DNA of 60,574 nucleotides, taken from contig CBDUBS010000003.1 of the NCBI GenBank assembly GCA_965365445.1, forward strand, positions 1 to 60,574. The letters are read 5' to 3'. Below the pieces are notes generated by a model. The model had not been told where the DNA came from. It made no database searches and saw only the letters and a list, made by a program, of their open reading frames with translations. The stretch's first letter is position 1, and each line of letters opens with the position of its first letter. Positions 24,118-33,806 of the stretch are shown in pieces. The DNA is from CBDUBS01 sp965365445 (GTDB lineage Bacteria > Bacteroidota > Rhodothermia > Rhodothermales > DASSAV01). The position numbers and the translations under genes are program-made.

Positions 24118-25488
24118 ATGGGGGATACGGTAGCCGCGATTGCTACGGCGCGCGGAGTGGCCGCGCTGTCCGTCGTGCGGCTGACCGGACCGGAGGCGAT
24201 TCCCATTGCGGCGAGCCGGTTTGCAGGAAAGGATCTGGGGGCGGCGGCGGGCCATACGGCGCACTTCGGAAGGGTGTTTTCCGCCGCCGGAGAGGAGATC
24301 GACCAGATCGTGGCTGTCGTGTACCGGGCCCCGAATTCAGCTACCGGGGAGGACGTCGTGGAGATGACCTGTCACGGGGGCGATTTTGCGGCACAGCTCG
24401 TGCTGGAGACGTTGCTGGACGGCGGCGCCCGGCTTGCCGAGCCTGGAGAGTTCACCCGGAGAGCGTTCGTCAACGGGAAACTAGATCTCGCGCAGGCGGA
24501 AGCGGTTGCCGAACTCATCCACGCCACGTCTACTCTGGCGCATCGCGTCTCGTTGTCGCATCTGGAAGGCCGCTACTCCGAGCGGCTGCGGAGTATCCGC
24601 GAAGAATTGCTTGGCCTGGTGGCATTGCTGGAGCTGGAACTCGACTTCTCGGAAGAAGATGTCGAGTTTGCGGATCGGGATCGGCTGGGCATATCGATTG
24701 GACGAGCGGAGGAGTTGCTGGAGGAGCTCATCGGGTCGTACCGGATCGGCCAGTTGCTCCGCGACGGCATCCGGGTGGTTATTGCAGGCCGGCCGAATGC
24801 GGGAAAGTCTACCCTGCTGAATGCCCTGCTGGGCAGGGACCGGGCCATCGTAAGCCCGACACCCGGAACGACCCGGGATGAAATCGAAGGGGAAGCGGAA
24901 ATAGGCGGAGTGCGGTATCGGTTCGTGGATACGGCCGGGTTGCGCGAAACCCTGGACGCCATCGAAGCCGAAGGGGTCAGACGGGCGCAACGCTCGATCG
25001 AGGGGTCGGATGTTTTGCTGTATGTGTACGACGTATCCCTCGGCCTGGAAACGGAGGAACGGGTGTTTCTCGAACGAATGGACCGCTCGCATCCGGAAGT
25101 TTCCGTGCTGCTCGTCGCCAATAAGGTCGATCTGGTTGGTAAAATGGACCGCGTGGAGGAGGGGTGGATAGGGCTATCGGCTACACGGGCCCGGCGCGAT
25201 GCGGCGGAACTGCACCCTCTGCTCGACCGGCTCGCCGAAACAGCCCGGGCCGGATGGAGTCTAAGCGACACCTCGGCCGTGGTAATGAATCTCCGACACC
25301 GGCGACATATCGGGAAAGCGCTCGAAGCCGTACGGGCGGCAGGGGCCGGGTTGGAGCATTCGATTCCGGCGGAGTTGCTTGCTTCGGATTTGCGTCTGGC
25401 TCTCGACGAGATCGGTTCGATAACGGGGGAGGTGACGACGGAGGATGTGCTGGGCGAAATATTTTCCCGTTTTTGCATTGGAAAGTAG
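24118..25488 (+). CDS. mnmE: tRNA modification GTPase MnmE
   Basis: With MnmG it makes the 5-carboxymethylaminomethyl group on wobble uridine 34 of tRNAs. ATG 24118 gives the usual N-terminus GDTVAAIATARG. A GTG at 24088 overlaps the yidC stop and would add 10 residues. Motifs are EFTRRAFVNGKLDLAQAEAV, G1 GRPNAGKS, G2 TTRDEIEG, G3 DTAGLRET and G4 NKVD, and the protein ends in FCIGK, the conserved catalytic C-terminus. mnmG follows after 54 bp. Confidence 0.97.
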   Translation: MGDTVAAIATARGVAALSVVRLTGPEAIPIAASRFAGKDLGAAAGHTAHFGRVFSAAGEEIDQIVAVVYRAPNSATGEDVVEMTCHGGDFAAQLVLETLLDGGARLAEPGEFTRRAFVNGKLDLAQAEAVAELIHATSTLAHRVSLSHLEGRYSERLRSIREELLGLVALLELELDFSEEDVEFADRDRLGISIGRAEELLEELIGSYRIGQLLRDGIRVVIAGRPNAGKSTLLNALLGRDRAIVSPTPGTTRDEIEGEAEIGGVRYRFVDTAGLRETLDAIEAEGVRRAQRSIEGSDVLLYVYDVSLGLETEERVFLERMDRSHPEVSVLLVANKVDLVGKMDRVEEGWIGLSATRARRDAAELHPLLDRLAETARAGWSLSDTSAVVMNLRHRRHIGKALEAVRAAGAGLEHSIPAELLASDLRLALDEIGSITGEVTTEDVLGEIFSRFCIGK

Positions 25489-25542
25489 GACGTTGCATCG
25501 AACGCCCCTTGCCCTGCCGGGGCAACTTCAGCGAGGGATGGT

Positions 25543-27447
25543 ATGCGTGGGCCGGTGGATTATGATGTGATCGTGGTAGGTGGAGGGCACGCGGGTGCGG
25601 AAGCCGCTGCCGCTGCCGCCCGCATGGGGCGCCGTACGCTGCTCATCACGATGAACCTGCCGGCTATCGGGCAGATGTCGTGCAACCCGGCGATCGGTGG
25701 TATCGGAAAGGCTCAGCTCGTTCGGGAGATCGACGCCCTCGGAGGCATCATGGGGGTGGCTGCCGATCGGTCTGCCATCCAGTACCGTGTGCTCAACCAG
25801 CGCAAAGGGCCGGCCGTATGGAGCTCGCGGGCGCAGTGCGACCGGATGGCGTATGCTGCGGCCTTGCGGGAAGAACTCGAATCGATCCCGAACCTGTTCA
25901 TGCGGGCGGACATGGCAACGGAGGTGATGGTTGAAGGGGGGAACGTGCGTGGGGTGCAAACGCAGCTTGGCGGGCGATTCGAGGCTGGTGCAGTCGTTCT
26001 GACGAGCGGGACGTTCATGAACGGGTTGATCTATGTCGGGGAGCGGCGCCTGGGGGGCGGACGCATGGGCGAACGGGCCTCGACGGGGCTGACGGCTTCG
26101 CTGGAGAGCCTGGGGTTTGAAAGCAGCCGACTGAAAACAGGCACTCCGCCCCGTATAGACGGCCGGACCATAGCATACGCCCAACTGGAAGAACAGCCCG
26201 GCGACCCGGCTGCGACGCCCTTTTCCTTCCTTACCGATGCGATCTGCCGGGATCAGCTGAGTTGCTGGCTGACGTATACCGATCCGGAAGTTCACGCCGT
26301 TCTGGAAACGGGCTTCGACCGCAGCCCGATGTTTGCGGGTCGCATTCAGGGCCGCGGGCCCCGGTATTGTCCGTCTATCGAGGACAAGATCCACCGGTTT
26401 GCCGACAAGGATCGGCATCAGTTGTTCCTCGAACCGGAGGGCCGGAACACGTTTGAGGTGTACGTCAACGGCTTCTCGACCAGTTTGCCGGAGGAGGTGC
26501 AGCTCGCGGCCCTGCGGCGCGTTCCGGGGTTGGAAAAGGTGCATATGCTCCGGCCCGGTTACGCCATCGAGTATGATTACTTCCCCCCCCATCAGATCAG
26601 GTACACCCTGGAAACGAAACGGGTGAAGGGGCTGTATTTCGCAGGGCAGATAAACGGAACGACGGGGTACGAAGAAGCGGCCGCGCAGGGGCTGATGGCG
26701 GGCATCAATGCGGCCCGGCAGCTCGGGGGGCAGGAGGGGATCGTGCTTCCCCGCAGCGACGCCTACATAGGCGTGCTGATCGACGATCTGGTCGCCAAGG
26801 GTACGGACGAGCCGTACCGCATGTTTACCTCGCGGGCGGAGCATCGGATTCTGCTGCGGCAGGACAACGCGGACTTTCGCCTTACGGATCTGGGCTATCG
26901 AATCGGGCTGGCCGGCCGGGATCGGTATGAGCGGGTGGAGGCAAAACGCGGAGCGCTCGAGCAGACCCGAGGGGCGCTGGAGCGCATATCGGTTCGGCCC
27001 GAGCAGGTTAACAGGTATCTGGAACAGGCAGGCACGACGCCGCTGGCTCAACCGGAGAAGGTGCTCAAGTTAGCGTTGCGGCCTCAGGTTGCCCTTGGCG
27101 CGTTGCTGGAAGCGGCGGGGCTACGGTCTGAGGTCGAAGACGCCCCGGGAGGAGAAAACGTCGAGACCTTGCTGGAGATCGAATTGAAATATGCCTCCTA
27201 CCTCGAAAGGGAACGAGAGTCCGCCGAAAAGCTGAAACAGATGGAAGCGTGGGCCATCCCGGAAGATTTCGACTACGGTTCGGTCCGAAACATTACCCTG
27301 GAAGCCCGCGAAAAGCTCGGCAAGATTCGCCCGGATAATCTGGGGCAGGCCTCCCGGATAAGCGGGGTTAGTCCGGCCGATGTATCGGTATTGATGGTGA
27401 TGTTGAAACGCTATGGATCGAGGGCAGTCACGGAAGTCGAGGGATGA
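25543..27447 (+). CDS. mnmG: tRNA uridine-5-carboxymethylaminomethyl modification enzyme MnmG
   Basis: This FAD-dependent partner of MnmE has 634 residues. The dinucleotide fold is at the N-terminus (VVGGGHAGAEAAAAAARMG), followed by the family block MSCNPAIGGIGKAQLVREID. Further on are GTPPRIDGRTI, GYAIEYDYFPPHQI and the FAD-contacting GQINGTTGYEEAAAQG. The C-terminal helical domain for MnmE/tRNA binding ends with the block ASRISGVSPADVSVLMVML. rsmG begins 5 bp later. Confidence 0.97.
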   Translation: MRGPVDYDVIVVGGGHAGAEAAAAAARMGRRTLLITMNLPAIGQMSCNPAIGGIGKAQLVREIDALGGIMGVAADRSAIQYRVLNQRKGPAVWSSRAQCDRMAYAAALREELESIPNLFMRADMATEVMVEGGNVRGVQTQLGGRFEAGAVVLTSGTFMNGLIYVGERRLGGGRMGERASTGLTASLESLGFESSRLKTGTPPRIDGRTIAYAQLEEQPGDPAATPFSFLTDAICRDQLSCWLTYTDPEVHAVLETGFDRSPMFAGRIQGRGPRYCPSIEDKIHRFADKDRHQLFLEPEGRNTFEVYVNGFSTSLPEEVQLAALRRVPGLEKVHMLRPGYAIEYDYFPPHQIRYTLETKRVKGLYFAGQINGTTGYEEAAAQGLMAGINAARQLGGQEGIVLPRSDAYIGVLIDDLVAKGTDEPYRMFTSRAEHRILLRQDNADFRLTDLGYRIGLAGRDRYERVEAKRGALEQTRGALERISVRPEQVNRYLEQAGTTPLAQPEKVLKLALRPQVALGALLEAAGLRSEVEDAPGGENVETLLEIELKYASYLERERESAEKLKQMEAWAIPEDFDYGSVRNITLEAREKLGKIRPDNLGQASRISGVSPADVSVLMVMLKRYGSRAVTEVEG

Positions 27448-27451
27448 CGGT

Positions 27452-28093
27452 ATGATCGAGCGGCCGACCCCACCCATCCCCTGGCGAGGCGGTGATGCGC
27501 CGGAGCTGGCCCGGTACCGGGACATGCTGCTGAGGATCAACAGGAAGATGAACCTGATCGGCAAGGGAACGGAGGACCGGTTTGACGAAATCCATCTGGC
27601 GCACGTCCTTACCCTGGCGACCCGCCCGTTTCCCGACGGCGCCCGGGTGGTTGATTGGGGAACCGGAGGAGGGTTGCCGGCGGTTCCGCTGGCGATATGC
27701 TTCCCCGCGGTGAGGTTTTTTGCCGTCGATGCAGTCGGGAAAAAAATTCAGGCCGTGCGGTCGATGGCGAATCGGCTCGGGTTGAACAATCTGGAAACGT
27801 GGCACGGCAGAGCGGAAGCCTGGTCGGGTACGGCGGACTATTCCGTGTCCCGGGCGACGGCTCCTCTGGCGACCTTGTGGGGCTGGCATCTACGCGTTCG
27901 GTCCGAGCCGGCGGACGTGGGAGAAGGGTACTGGCCGCCGGGGCTGTTATGCCTGAAAGGAGGGGACCTGACGGAGGAAACCGCTCTGCTGAAAAAAAGC
28001 TACCCGGGTGTGGAGGTGCGGGTAACGGCTCTTCAGGAGGCCGAGCCTCACTCCGACAGGTTTGCAGGGAAGTACCTCATACAGGTAATGTGA
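27452..28093 (+). CDS. rsmG: 16S rRNA (guanine-N7)-methyltransferase RsmG
   Basis: This is the enzyme that methylates the 530-loop guanosine of 16S rRNA (G527 in E. coli). From ATG 27452 it has 213 residues; an ATG at 27413 inside mnmG is possible but less likely. The SAM-binding segment reads VVDWGTGGGLPAVPLAI. The helical N-terminus contains INRKMNLIGKGTEDRFDEIH, typical of RsmG/GidB, and the downstream motif VSRATAPLATL is also present. It ends the mnmE-mnmG-rsmG run. Confidence 0.95.
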   Translation: MIERPTPPIPWRGGDAPELARYRDMLLRINRKMNLIGKGTEDRFDEIHLAHVLTLATRPFPDGARVVDWGTGGGLPAVPLAICFPAVRFFAVDAVGKKIQAVRSMANRLGLNNLETWHGRAEAWSGTADYSVSRATAPLATLWGWHLRVRSEPADVGEGYWPPGLLCLKGGDLTEETALLKKSYPGVEVRVTALQEAEPHSDRFAGKYLIQVM

Positions 28094-28158
28094 TTCGTCC
28101 GAGTACGAGGGCGTCGAAACCGCCGCGCAGAGTTTTCCAATTACGATATCCGGATGCC

Positions 28159-29166
28159 ATGGGTAATAAGGAGCGGGTGCTCAACCGAACGGAACGGCTC
28201 TTTTCTCTGATCCTGCTGCTCCAGAACCGCCCCAACATGACCTCCCGGGATCTGGCGGAGCATTTCGGCGTCAGCAGGCGCACGATATTCCGGGACTTGA
28301 GGGCGCTCAGCGAATCCGGGGTGCCGCTCACCTATGCGGAAGGCGGCGGGTACGAAATACTGGAAGGATACCGGTTGCCTCCGCTCATGCTTTCGGGACG
28401 GGAGGCGGCGACGCTGCTGATCGGGACCGAGTTCATGAAACTTCAGTCCGACGCCTCGCTGCGGAAGGATGCGGATCAGGTGGGGTTGAAAATCAGGTCG
28501 GTGCTGCCGGCGGAAGTAGTCGAATACATCGATCAGCTCCAGAAGCGCACCGTGTTGGATCCCTACTGGTTTCGCACGGTGGAATCGGATTCGGATGAGC
28601 AGGGGATGTGGTTCGAGATCAGCGTGGCCCTGGCCCGTCAGCGTAGTTTGCTGATGGAGTATTACGTAGAAAGCCGGGATGAAATAACCCGACGAACGGT
28701 CGATCCGCTCGGGCTGGTTTATTATACCGATCACTGGAACCTGATCGGCTTCGATCATCTGCGGAAGGATATACGCAACTTCCGGCTGGAGAATATCCGC
28801 AGCTTGCGCACGCTGAACGAGCGGTTTGAACCCCCTGCCGGGTTCGATCTGACGGAACACCTCCGGGAGCGCGGAGCGAGCCTGCACAATTACCGTATAC
28901 GTATCCGGTTCGAGCGGTCCAGTTACACATGGGCGCGGAAAGGAATTCCGGCGCATCTTGAAGAAGAGATCGAAGAGGCGGATGCCGTATCGGCGGTGTT
29001 TTACTTCGAGAACCTGGAATATGTGGCCCGGTGGGTTCTTCGTTTCGGGGCGAGGGCTCGGATTATGGAGCCGCCTGCATTGCAAGCGCTGGTCAGGCAA
29101 ATGGCACAGGATGTCGTCGGCCTTTATGATGATCTCCCCGTAGAGAAGTTACTCGGTGAGCTGTAG
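28159..29166 (+). CDS. WYL-domain transcriptional regulator
   Basis: From ATG 28159 the protein has 335 residues. The N-terminus is a DeoR-type winged helix (NRTERLFSLILLLQNRP, then TSRDLAEHFGVSRRTIFRDL). Next comes the WYL domain, with RQRSLLMEYYVESRDEITRR, VDPLGLVYYTDHWNLIGFD and the usual Arg/Tyr ligand residues, and then a C-terminal WCX extension. Such proteins sense nucleic acid or nucleotide ligands and often control stress or defence genes. No defence gene is adjacent. Its last 18 bp overlap the 3' end of the convergently read mfd. Confidence 0.9.
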   Translation: MGNKERVLNRTERLFSLILLLQNRPNMTSRDLAEHFGVSRRTIFRDLRALSESGVPLTYAEGGGYEILEGYRLPPLMLSGREAATLLIGTEFMKLQSDASLRKDADQVGLKIRSVLPAEVVEYIDQLQKRTVLDPYWFRTVESDSDEQGMWFEISVALARQRSLLMEYYVESRDEITRRTVDPLGLVYYTDHWNLIGFDHLRKDIRNFRLENIRSLRTLNERFEPPAGFDLTEHLRERGASLHNYRIRIRFERSSYTWARKGIPAHLEEEIEEADAVSAVFYFENLEYVARWVLRFGARARIMEPPALQALVRQMAQDVVGLYDDLPVEKLLGEL

Positions 29167-32100
29167 CCGAAGTCCTTCCGCCAGAAGGTGCAGCAGGTCT
29201 TGTCCCGAATCGATGCTGGGAACGTCCTGGATGATGACGCGCAATTTCCTGTTCGTGTCGCGGAGCACGTACCGATTGGGAAGGCTGGTCAGCTTTTCGA
29301 GCATCGGATGGAAAAGCCGGCCGTAAAAGTACGCGTCGGCTTCCGGCGACGGAAAGTCCAGAAACAGACGTTCGTTCTTGTAGCTTACCTTCGTCAGCCG
29401 GAGACGCTGGGCCAGCAGTTTGATCTGGGCCGCTTCGAACAGATGCTCGACTTCCACGGGAAGAGGTCCGAATCGATCCCGCAACTCGGTCCTCACTTCA
29501 TGCAGGCTTTCCTCGGCCCCCGCTTCGGAAATGCGGCGGTATACATTGAGCCGTTCCACGTTGTTGGACACGTACGATTCGGGAATGAAGGCATCCGCGT
29601 CGATCTCCACGGAGGCTTCCTGCGCCTGGGGAGCCGGCGCTTCGGCGAATACGTCGGCGAATTCTTCGGTGCGGAGTTCCTGAACGGCTTCATCCAGTAT
29701 GCGGTGATAGGTTTCGTACCCTACGTCCTCTATGAAGCCTGTCTGTTCTGCCCCGAGCAGGTTGCCCGCCCCCCGGATATCCATGTCGCGCATGGCAATA
29801 TTGAAGCCGCTGCCCAGTTCGGAAAACTCCTCGACGGCTTGCAGCCGCTGCCGGGCCTCGCGGGTCAACGTATGGATGGATGGAACCAGCAGGTAGCAGA
29901 AAGCCTTTCGGTCCGAGCGGCCTACGCGTCCTCGGAGCTGGTGGAGTTCCGACAACCCGAAATGGTCCGCGTTGTTTATAATGATCGTGTTGGCGTTTGA
30001 GATGTCCAGGCCGCTTTCGATTATGTTGGTGCTGACCAGTACGTCAAACTTTTTCTCGACGAAGCCCAGCATCACGTTCTCCAGGTCGCGGGGTTTCATC
30101 TGGCCGTGGGCTACCTGAATCCGGACGTTCGGCGCCTGTTCGCGGAGCATCACAGCGATCTCCTCGATGCTTTGCACCCGGTTGTGAATGAAAAAAACCT
30201 GCCCGCCCCGGCTCGTTTCGTACAGGATGGCATCCCGAACGAGGGTGCGGTCGAACGTGTGGATTTCGGTGACGATGGGCTGCCGGTTTGGCGGGGGTGT
30301 GCAGATAATCGAGAGATCGCGGGCGCCGAGCAGAGAGAATTGCAGCGTCCGGGGAATCGGCGTGGCCGTCAGGGTCAGGGTGTCCACTTCGGCCCGCATC
30401 TGGCGCAGCCGTTCCTTTACGGATACGCCAAACCGTTGCTCCTCGTCGATGACGAGCAGCCCCAGGTTTTTGAACCGAACGTCTTTCGAAACGAGCCGGT
30501 GGGTGCCGATGACCACGTCGACCTCGCCGGAGGCGATTCGTTGGATGATTTCCTTCTGTTCTTTAGCGGTTCGGAAACGGGATAGGGCTTCGATACGGAC
30601 CGGGTACGGACCGAGCCGTCTGGAGAACGTTTCGTAGTGCTGCTCGGCGAGTATGGTGGTCGGCACCAGTACGGCTGCCTGCTTTCCATCCTGAACGGCT
30701 TTGAATGCGGCGCGGACCGCCACCTCGGTTTTGCCGAACCCCACGTCTCCGCATACGAGCCTGTCCATCGGGGCGGGTTGCTCCATGTCGCGCTTTACCG
30801 CATCGGCGGCGGATGCCTGGTCCGGTGTGTCCTCGAACTCAAAGCGTGCTTCCAGCTCGCGTTGCCAGATCGTGTCGTCGGGGAAGGCGTGGCCGGTCGT
30901 GGCTTTCCGGCGCGAATACAGGCTGATGAGATCCCGAGCGATGTCCTTGACCCGTTTCTTTGCTTTGGAACGGGTGCGCTCCCATTGTCCCGAGCCCAGT
31001 TTGGTCAGGCGCGGCTTATGCCCTTCCTTACCCGAATACTTGTGGAGTTTGTACAGGGCATTGACGTTGACGTATAACAGGTCGTTATCCGCAAACAGTA
31101 CACGCACCGCATCCTGATGCTTTCCACGGATCGTAATGCGTTCCATGCCGGCAAACTTGCCGATGCCGTAGTCGATATGGACCACGAAGTCGCCCGGCGA
31201 GAGATCCTGGATCTCTCGCATGGACATGCCGCCGGAGGGCTTTTTCCGGCGACGGGTGGTTGGCCGGTGGTACCTGTTGAAAATCTGGTGGTCCGTATAA
31301 ACGGCCAGACGCTCGGCTGGAACCTCGAAACCCTCATGAATCGATTCAACCTGAAGGGAGCAGGGAGCGACCGGGTCCGATTCCTCAAGCAGCTCAAGAA
31401 TCCGGGTTTCCTGACCGGGGCTGTCACACAGAATCAGGGTATTGCGGCCTTTCTCCGCATTGGCAATCAGGGTTTTTTTTAGTATGGTCACGCTTCCGCT
31501 GAAGGAGGGCTGCGGGACGCCCCCGAAATCCAGCGCGAGCCCGGCCGCCCCTTCGCCGTAGGTCCCTACTTGCACGCGGCGGTAGGCCGATAAAGCTTTT
31601 CGGAAATCGTCGCCCGGCCAGTACCGTTCGGCCGGGTGAACAGGCGTCTCGGCGTCGGACCGGGATTGCATCTCTAGATAGCCCTCCAGGGCCTGCTGGT
31701 ACAGCCTGTTCATGCCCTCGATCAACAGGGGTTCATCGTACGTCACGACGAGCGTATTCTCAGGCAGGTACGTAAGCAGCGGGACTGCCCCGCCGCTCGA
31801 AAGGTCGTTTTTTTCCAGATTGGGGACGAGGCGGGCCGCCGTCATGCGGCTTACGGAGCGTTGCGTTTTCGGGTCGAACTCACGGAGGGAGTCGATCTGC
31901 TCCCCGAAAAATTCGATTCGGACGGGATATTGACCGGAATAGGGATAGACATCGATAATGCCCCCTCGCACGGCCAGGTCGCCCGGCTGCTCCACGAATT
32001 CCACTCGGACGAACCCCTGTTCCGTCAATCGGCGAACCAGATCATCGGGGCTCAAGGTTTCTCCGTCGGTGAGGACGACGGTATCGCCCTGCAACGTTTC

Positions 32101-32511
32101 GGGTCCCGGCACCCGCTCGTACAGGGACGCGGCGCCTCCGATCACGATGCGAAGCGCCTCTTCCGCCAGCCGCTGCAGGGTATCGGTACGGTGTATGACG
32201 AGTCCGGTATCGGGTACCTGCTCCGTATCGTAAGGCTTGACCCCGCTACCGGGGAAGCGGGCTATTGTGTCCGTTCCCGTTAATTGTTCCAGGTCGCTGT
32301 ACAGATAAGCGGCGAGGTCCTCTGAAGGAGTTGCAACCAGTACCGTCAAGTCGGTTTCTCGCAGCAACTCTGCAAGGAAGAACGCCGGGAGCGACCCGGC
32401 GGCATTCAGGATGCGTAATACGCTCGGGGTGTACGCCGCCGTGCACCAGTCCCGGGCATCCTTGAACGCGGAAGATCGGGACAGGCGTTTTGAAATGTGT
32501 TGTAAGGTCAC
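29149..32511 (-). CDS. mfd: Transcription-repair coupling factor Mfd
   Basis: The 1,120-residue protein removes stalled RNA polymerase and recruits the UvrAB repair machinery. In order it shows the UvrB-homology module (GSGVKPYDTEQVPD, VRGGIIDVYPY), the RNA-polymerase-interacting domain (LSPGDFVVHIDYGIGKFAG, 437-455) and the RecG-like translocase. The translocase has Walker A GDVGFGKTE at 588-596, DEEQ at 689-692, TATPIPRTLQFSLLGARDLS and GRVGRSDRKAFCYLL. A C-terminal TRCF domain follows. uvrA lies in the same window, 14 kb away. A parS site lies 70 bp upstream of its start. Confidence 0.97.
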   Translation of the reverse strand: MTLQHISKRLSRSSAFKDARDWCTAAYTPSVLRILNAAGSLPAFFLAELLRETDLTVLVATPSEDLAAYLYSDLEQLTGTDTIARFPGSGVKPYDTEQVPDTGLVIHRTDTLQRLAEEALRIVIGGAASLYERVPGPETLQGDTVVLTDGETLSPDDLVRRLTEQGFVRVEFVEQPGDLAVRGGIIDVYPYSGQYPVRIEFFGEQIDSLREFDPKTQRSVSRMTAARLVPNLEKNDLSSGGAVPLLTYLPENTLVVTYDEPLLIEGMNRLYQQALEGYLEMQSRSDAETPVHPAERYWPGDDFRKALSAYRRVQVGTYGEGAAGLALDFGGVPQPSFSGSVTILKKTLIANAEKGRNTLILCDSPGQETRILELLEESDPVAPCSLQVESIHEGFEVPAERLAVYTDHQIFNRYHRPTTRRRKKPSGGMSMREIQDLSPGDFVVHIDYGIGKFAGMERITIRGKHQDAVRVLFADNDLLYVNVNALYKLHKYSGKEGHKPRLTKLGSGQWERTRSKAKKRVKDIARDLISLYSRRKATTGHAFPDDTIWQRELEARFEFEDTPDQASAADAVKRDMEQPAPMDRLVCGDVGFGKTEVAVRAAFKAVQDGKQAAVLVPTTILAEQHYETFSRRLGPYPVRIEALSRFRTAKEQKEIIQRIASGEVDVVIGTHRLVSKDVRFKNLGLLVIDEEQRFGVSVKERLRQMRAEVDTLTLTATPIPRTLQFSLLGARDLSIICTPPPNRQPIVTEIHTFDRTLVRDAILYETSRGGQVFFIHNRVQSIEEIAVMLREQAPNVRIQVAHGQMKPRDLENVMLGFVEKKFDVLVSTNIIESGLDISNANTIIINNADHFGLSELHQLRGRVGRSDRKAFCYLLVPSIHTLTREARQRLQAVEEFSELGSGFNIAMRDMDIRGAGNLLGAEQTGFIEDVGYETYHRILDEAVQELRTEEFADVFAEAPAPQAQEASVEIDADAFIPESYVSNNVERLNVYRRISEAGAEESLHEVRTELRDRFGPLPVEVEHLFEAAQIKLLAQRLRLTKVSYKNERLFLDFPSPEADAYFYGRLFHPMLEKLTSLPNRYVLRDTNRKLRVIIQDVPSIDSGQDLLHLLAEGLRLQLTE

Positions 32512-32581
32512 GATTGAAATAAACTAGATGTGGCTTGCACGGGCGGTTGGCGCTTTTGCCTCAATTGGGTCGCGCAACCTG

Positions 32582-32597
32582 TGTTCCACGTGGAACA
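32582..32597. promoter_or_regulatory. parS centromere site 1
   Basis: TGTTCCACGTGGAACA is a perfect 16-bp palindrome (18 bp with flanking G and C) and equals the widespread bacterial parS consensus bound by ParB. It lies in the 88-bp gap between murQ and mfd. parS sites cluster near oriC, which fits the gene content here. parA and parB are not in the window. Confidence 0.92.
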
Positions 32598-32599
32598 CG

Positions 32600-33523
32600 T
32601 TATAGGGTCGCTTCTTCCTGTAATGCAGCTCGTACAAATCCTTCGGACGCTGCCAATCGGCGTTGCGCCTCGGCAAGGTCTACTCCTTTGAGCAGCATGA
32701 CGAGCGTGGTTTTAACGTGCCCGTTCGATGCCTCCAGAGCGGCCGAAGCCGATTCATAATCCACGCCGGTAATCATCATAACGATTCGGCGGGATCGCTC
32801 GACAAGCTTCCGATTGGTCATTTGCAGGTCGATCATCATGTTTTCATACGTCTTGCCCATGCGGATCATGGCCGCAGTAGTCAGCATATTGAGCACGAGC
32901 TTTTGCGCAGTTCCACTTTTCATCCTCGTGGAGCCCATGACCACTTCGGGGCCGACCACAGGGCAGATGGCTACGTCAACCTCCAGGGAAAGGGTTTCAC
33001 GAGGAGAGCACGTAATGAATACTGTTCGGCTTCTCTTCTGGCGAGCGTATTCTACTGCGGCCACCACAAACGGGGTTCTCTTACTTGCCGCAATCCCGCA
33101 CACAACATCGTTCGGCGTGAGAGCAAGTTTCCGCATGGCGTCTCGACCCATCTCTTCACTATCTTCCGCCCCTTCTACCGCTTTAAAAACGGCTTCCCGC
33201 CCCCCCGCTATGACACCCTGAACCATTTCGGGAGGAACCCCGAATGTCGGGGGACATTCAGAGGCGTCGAGAATCCCCAGCCTTCCGCTGGTGCCGGCCC
33301 CCACATAAATGAGGCGACCCCCTGCTTTGAAAGACTCAACAACTATATGTACCGCTTTCTCGATGTAAGGCAGTTGCTCGCGCACGGCGATGGGCACCCG
33401 ATGATCTTCCAGATTGATGATGTCCAGAATCTCCCATACCGTTGCTCTGTCCACGTTATTCGAAAGCGGATTGCGTTGCTCCGTAGCCAGGGCGGATAGT
33501 TCTTTAAACAAAGACTGGTCCAT
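32600..33523 (-). CDS. murQ: N-acetylmuramic acid 6-phosphate etherase MurQ
   Basis: It splits the lactyl ether of MurNAc-6-phosphate to give GlcNAc-6-phosphate and D-lactate during cell-wall recycling. The 307-residue protein has a SIS domain with GGRLIYVGAGTSGRLGILDASECPP (about 67-91). The catalytic Glu lies in EGAEDSEEMG and the family block GPEVVMGSTRMKSGTAQKLVLN is present. A C-terminal helical tail (YESASAALEASNGHVKTTLVM) completes it. No MurNAc kinase or transporter is adjacent. Confidence 0.95.
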   Translation of the reverse strand: MDQSLFKELSALATEQRNPLSNNVDRATVWEILDIINLEDHRVPIAVREQLPYIEKAVHIVVESFKAGGRLIYVGAGTSGRLGILDASECPPTFGVPPEMVQGVIAGGREAVFKAVEGAEDSEEMGRDAMRKLALTPNDVVCGIAASKRTPFVVAAVEYARQKRSRTVFITCSPRETLSLEVDVAICPVVGPEVVMGSTRMKSGTAQKLVLNMLTTAAMIRMGKTYENMMIDLQMTNRKLVERSRRIVMMITGVDYESASAALEASNGHVKTTLVMLLKGVDLAEAQRRLAASEGFVRAALQEEATL

Positions 33524-33556
33524 ACATTGATACCGTTATAGAGGGCACACGATAGC

Positions 33557-33591
33557 CCTCATGCGCCGGCCGAAATGGCCGGCGCATGAGG
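33557..33591. repeat. 15-bp perfect hairpin between murQ and recF
   Basis: CCTCATGCGCCGGCC (33557-33571) and GGCCGGCGCATGAGG (33577-33591) are exact complements around a 5-nt loop (GAAAT). The stem is very stable but not followed by a clean T-run in either direction. It could be a terminator-like barrier or a protein-binding palindrome between the divergent genes murQ and recF. The rest of the 283-bp gap shows no gene. Confidence 0.7.
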
Positions 33592-33806
33592 ACGTTTCTA
33601 CTCTTTCATCCGATTGTACCCCGAGACCTACCTTCTGCCGGGGAAGCGCCGAGTGTTGAAGGCTCTCCTCACGTTCGTCAGGCCGGAGTATTCGTATTTT
33701 ACTCGCGTGGGATATGGTTCGATGCCGGGCCGCTTTCTTGCTTTCGGTTCGCTGTGTCCTCTAACGTACGTTTGAATACATCCTCCTTGCCTGAAGCAAT
33801 GCTTTC

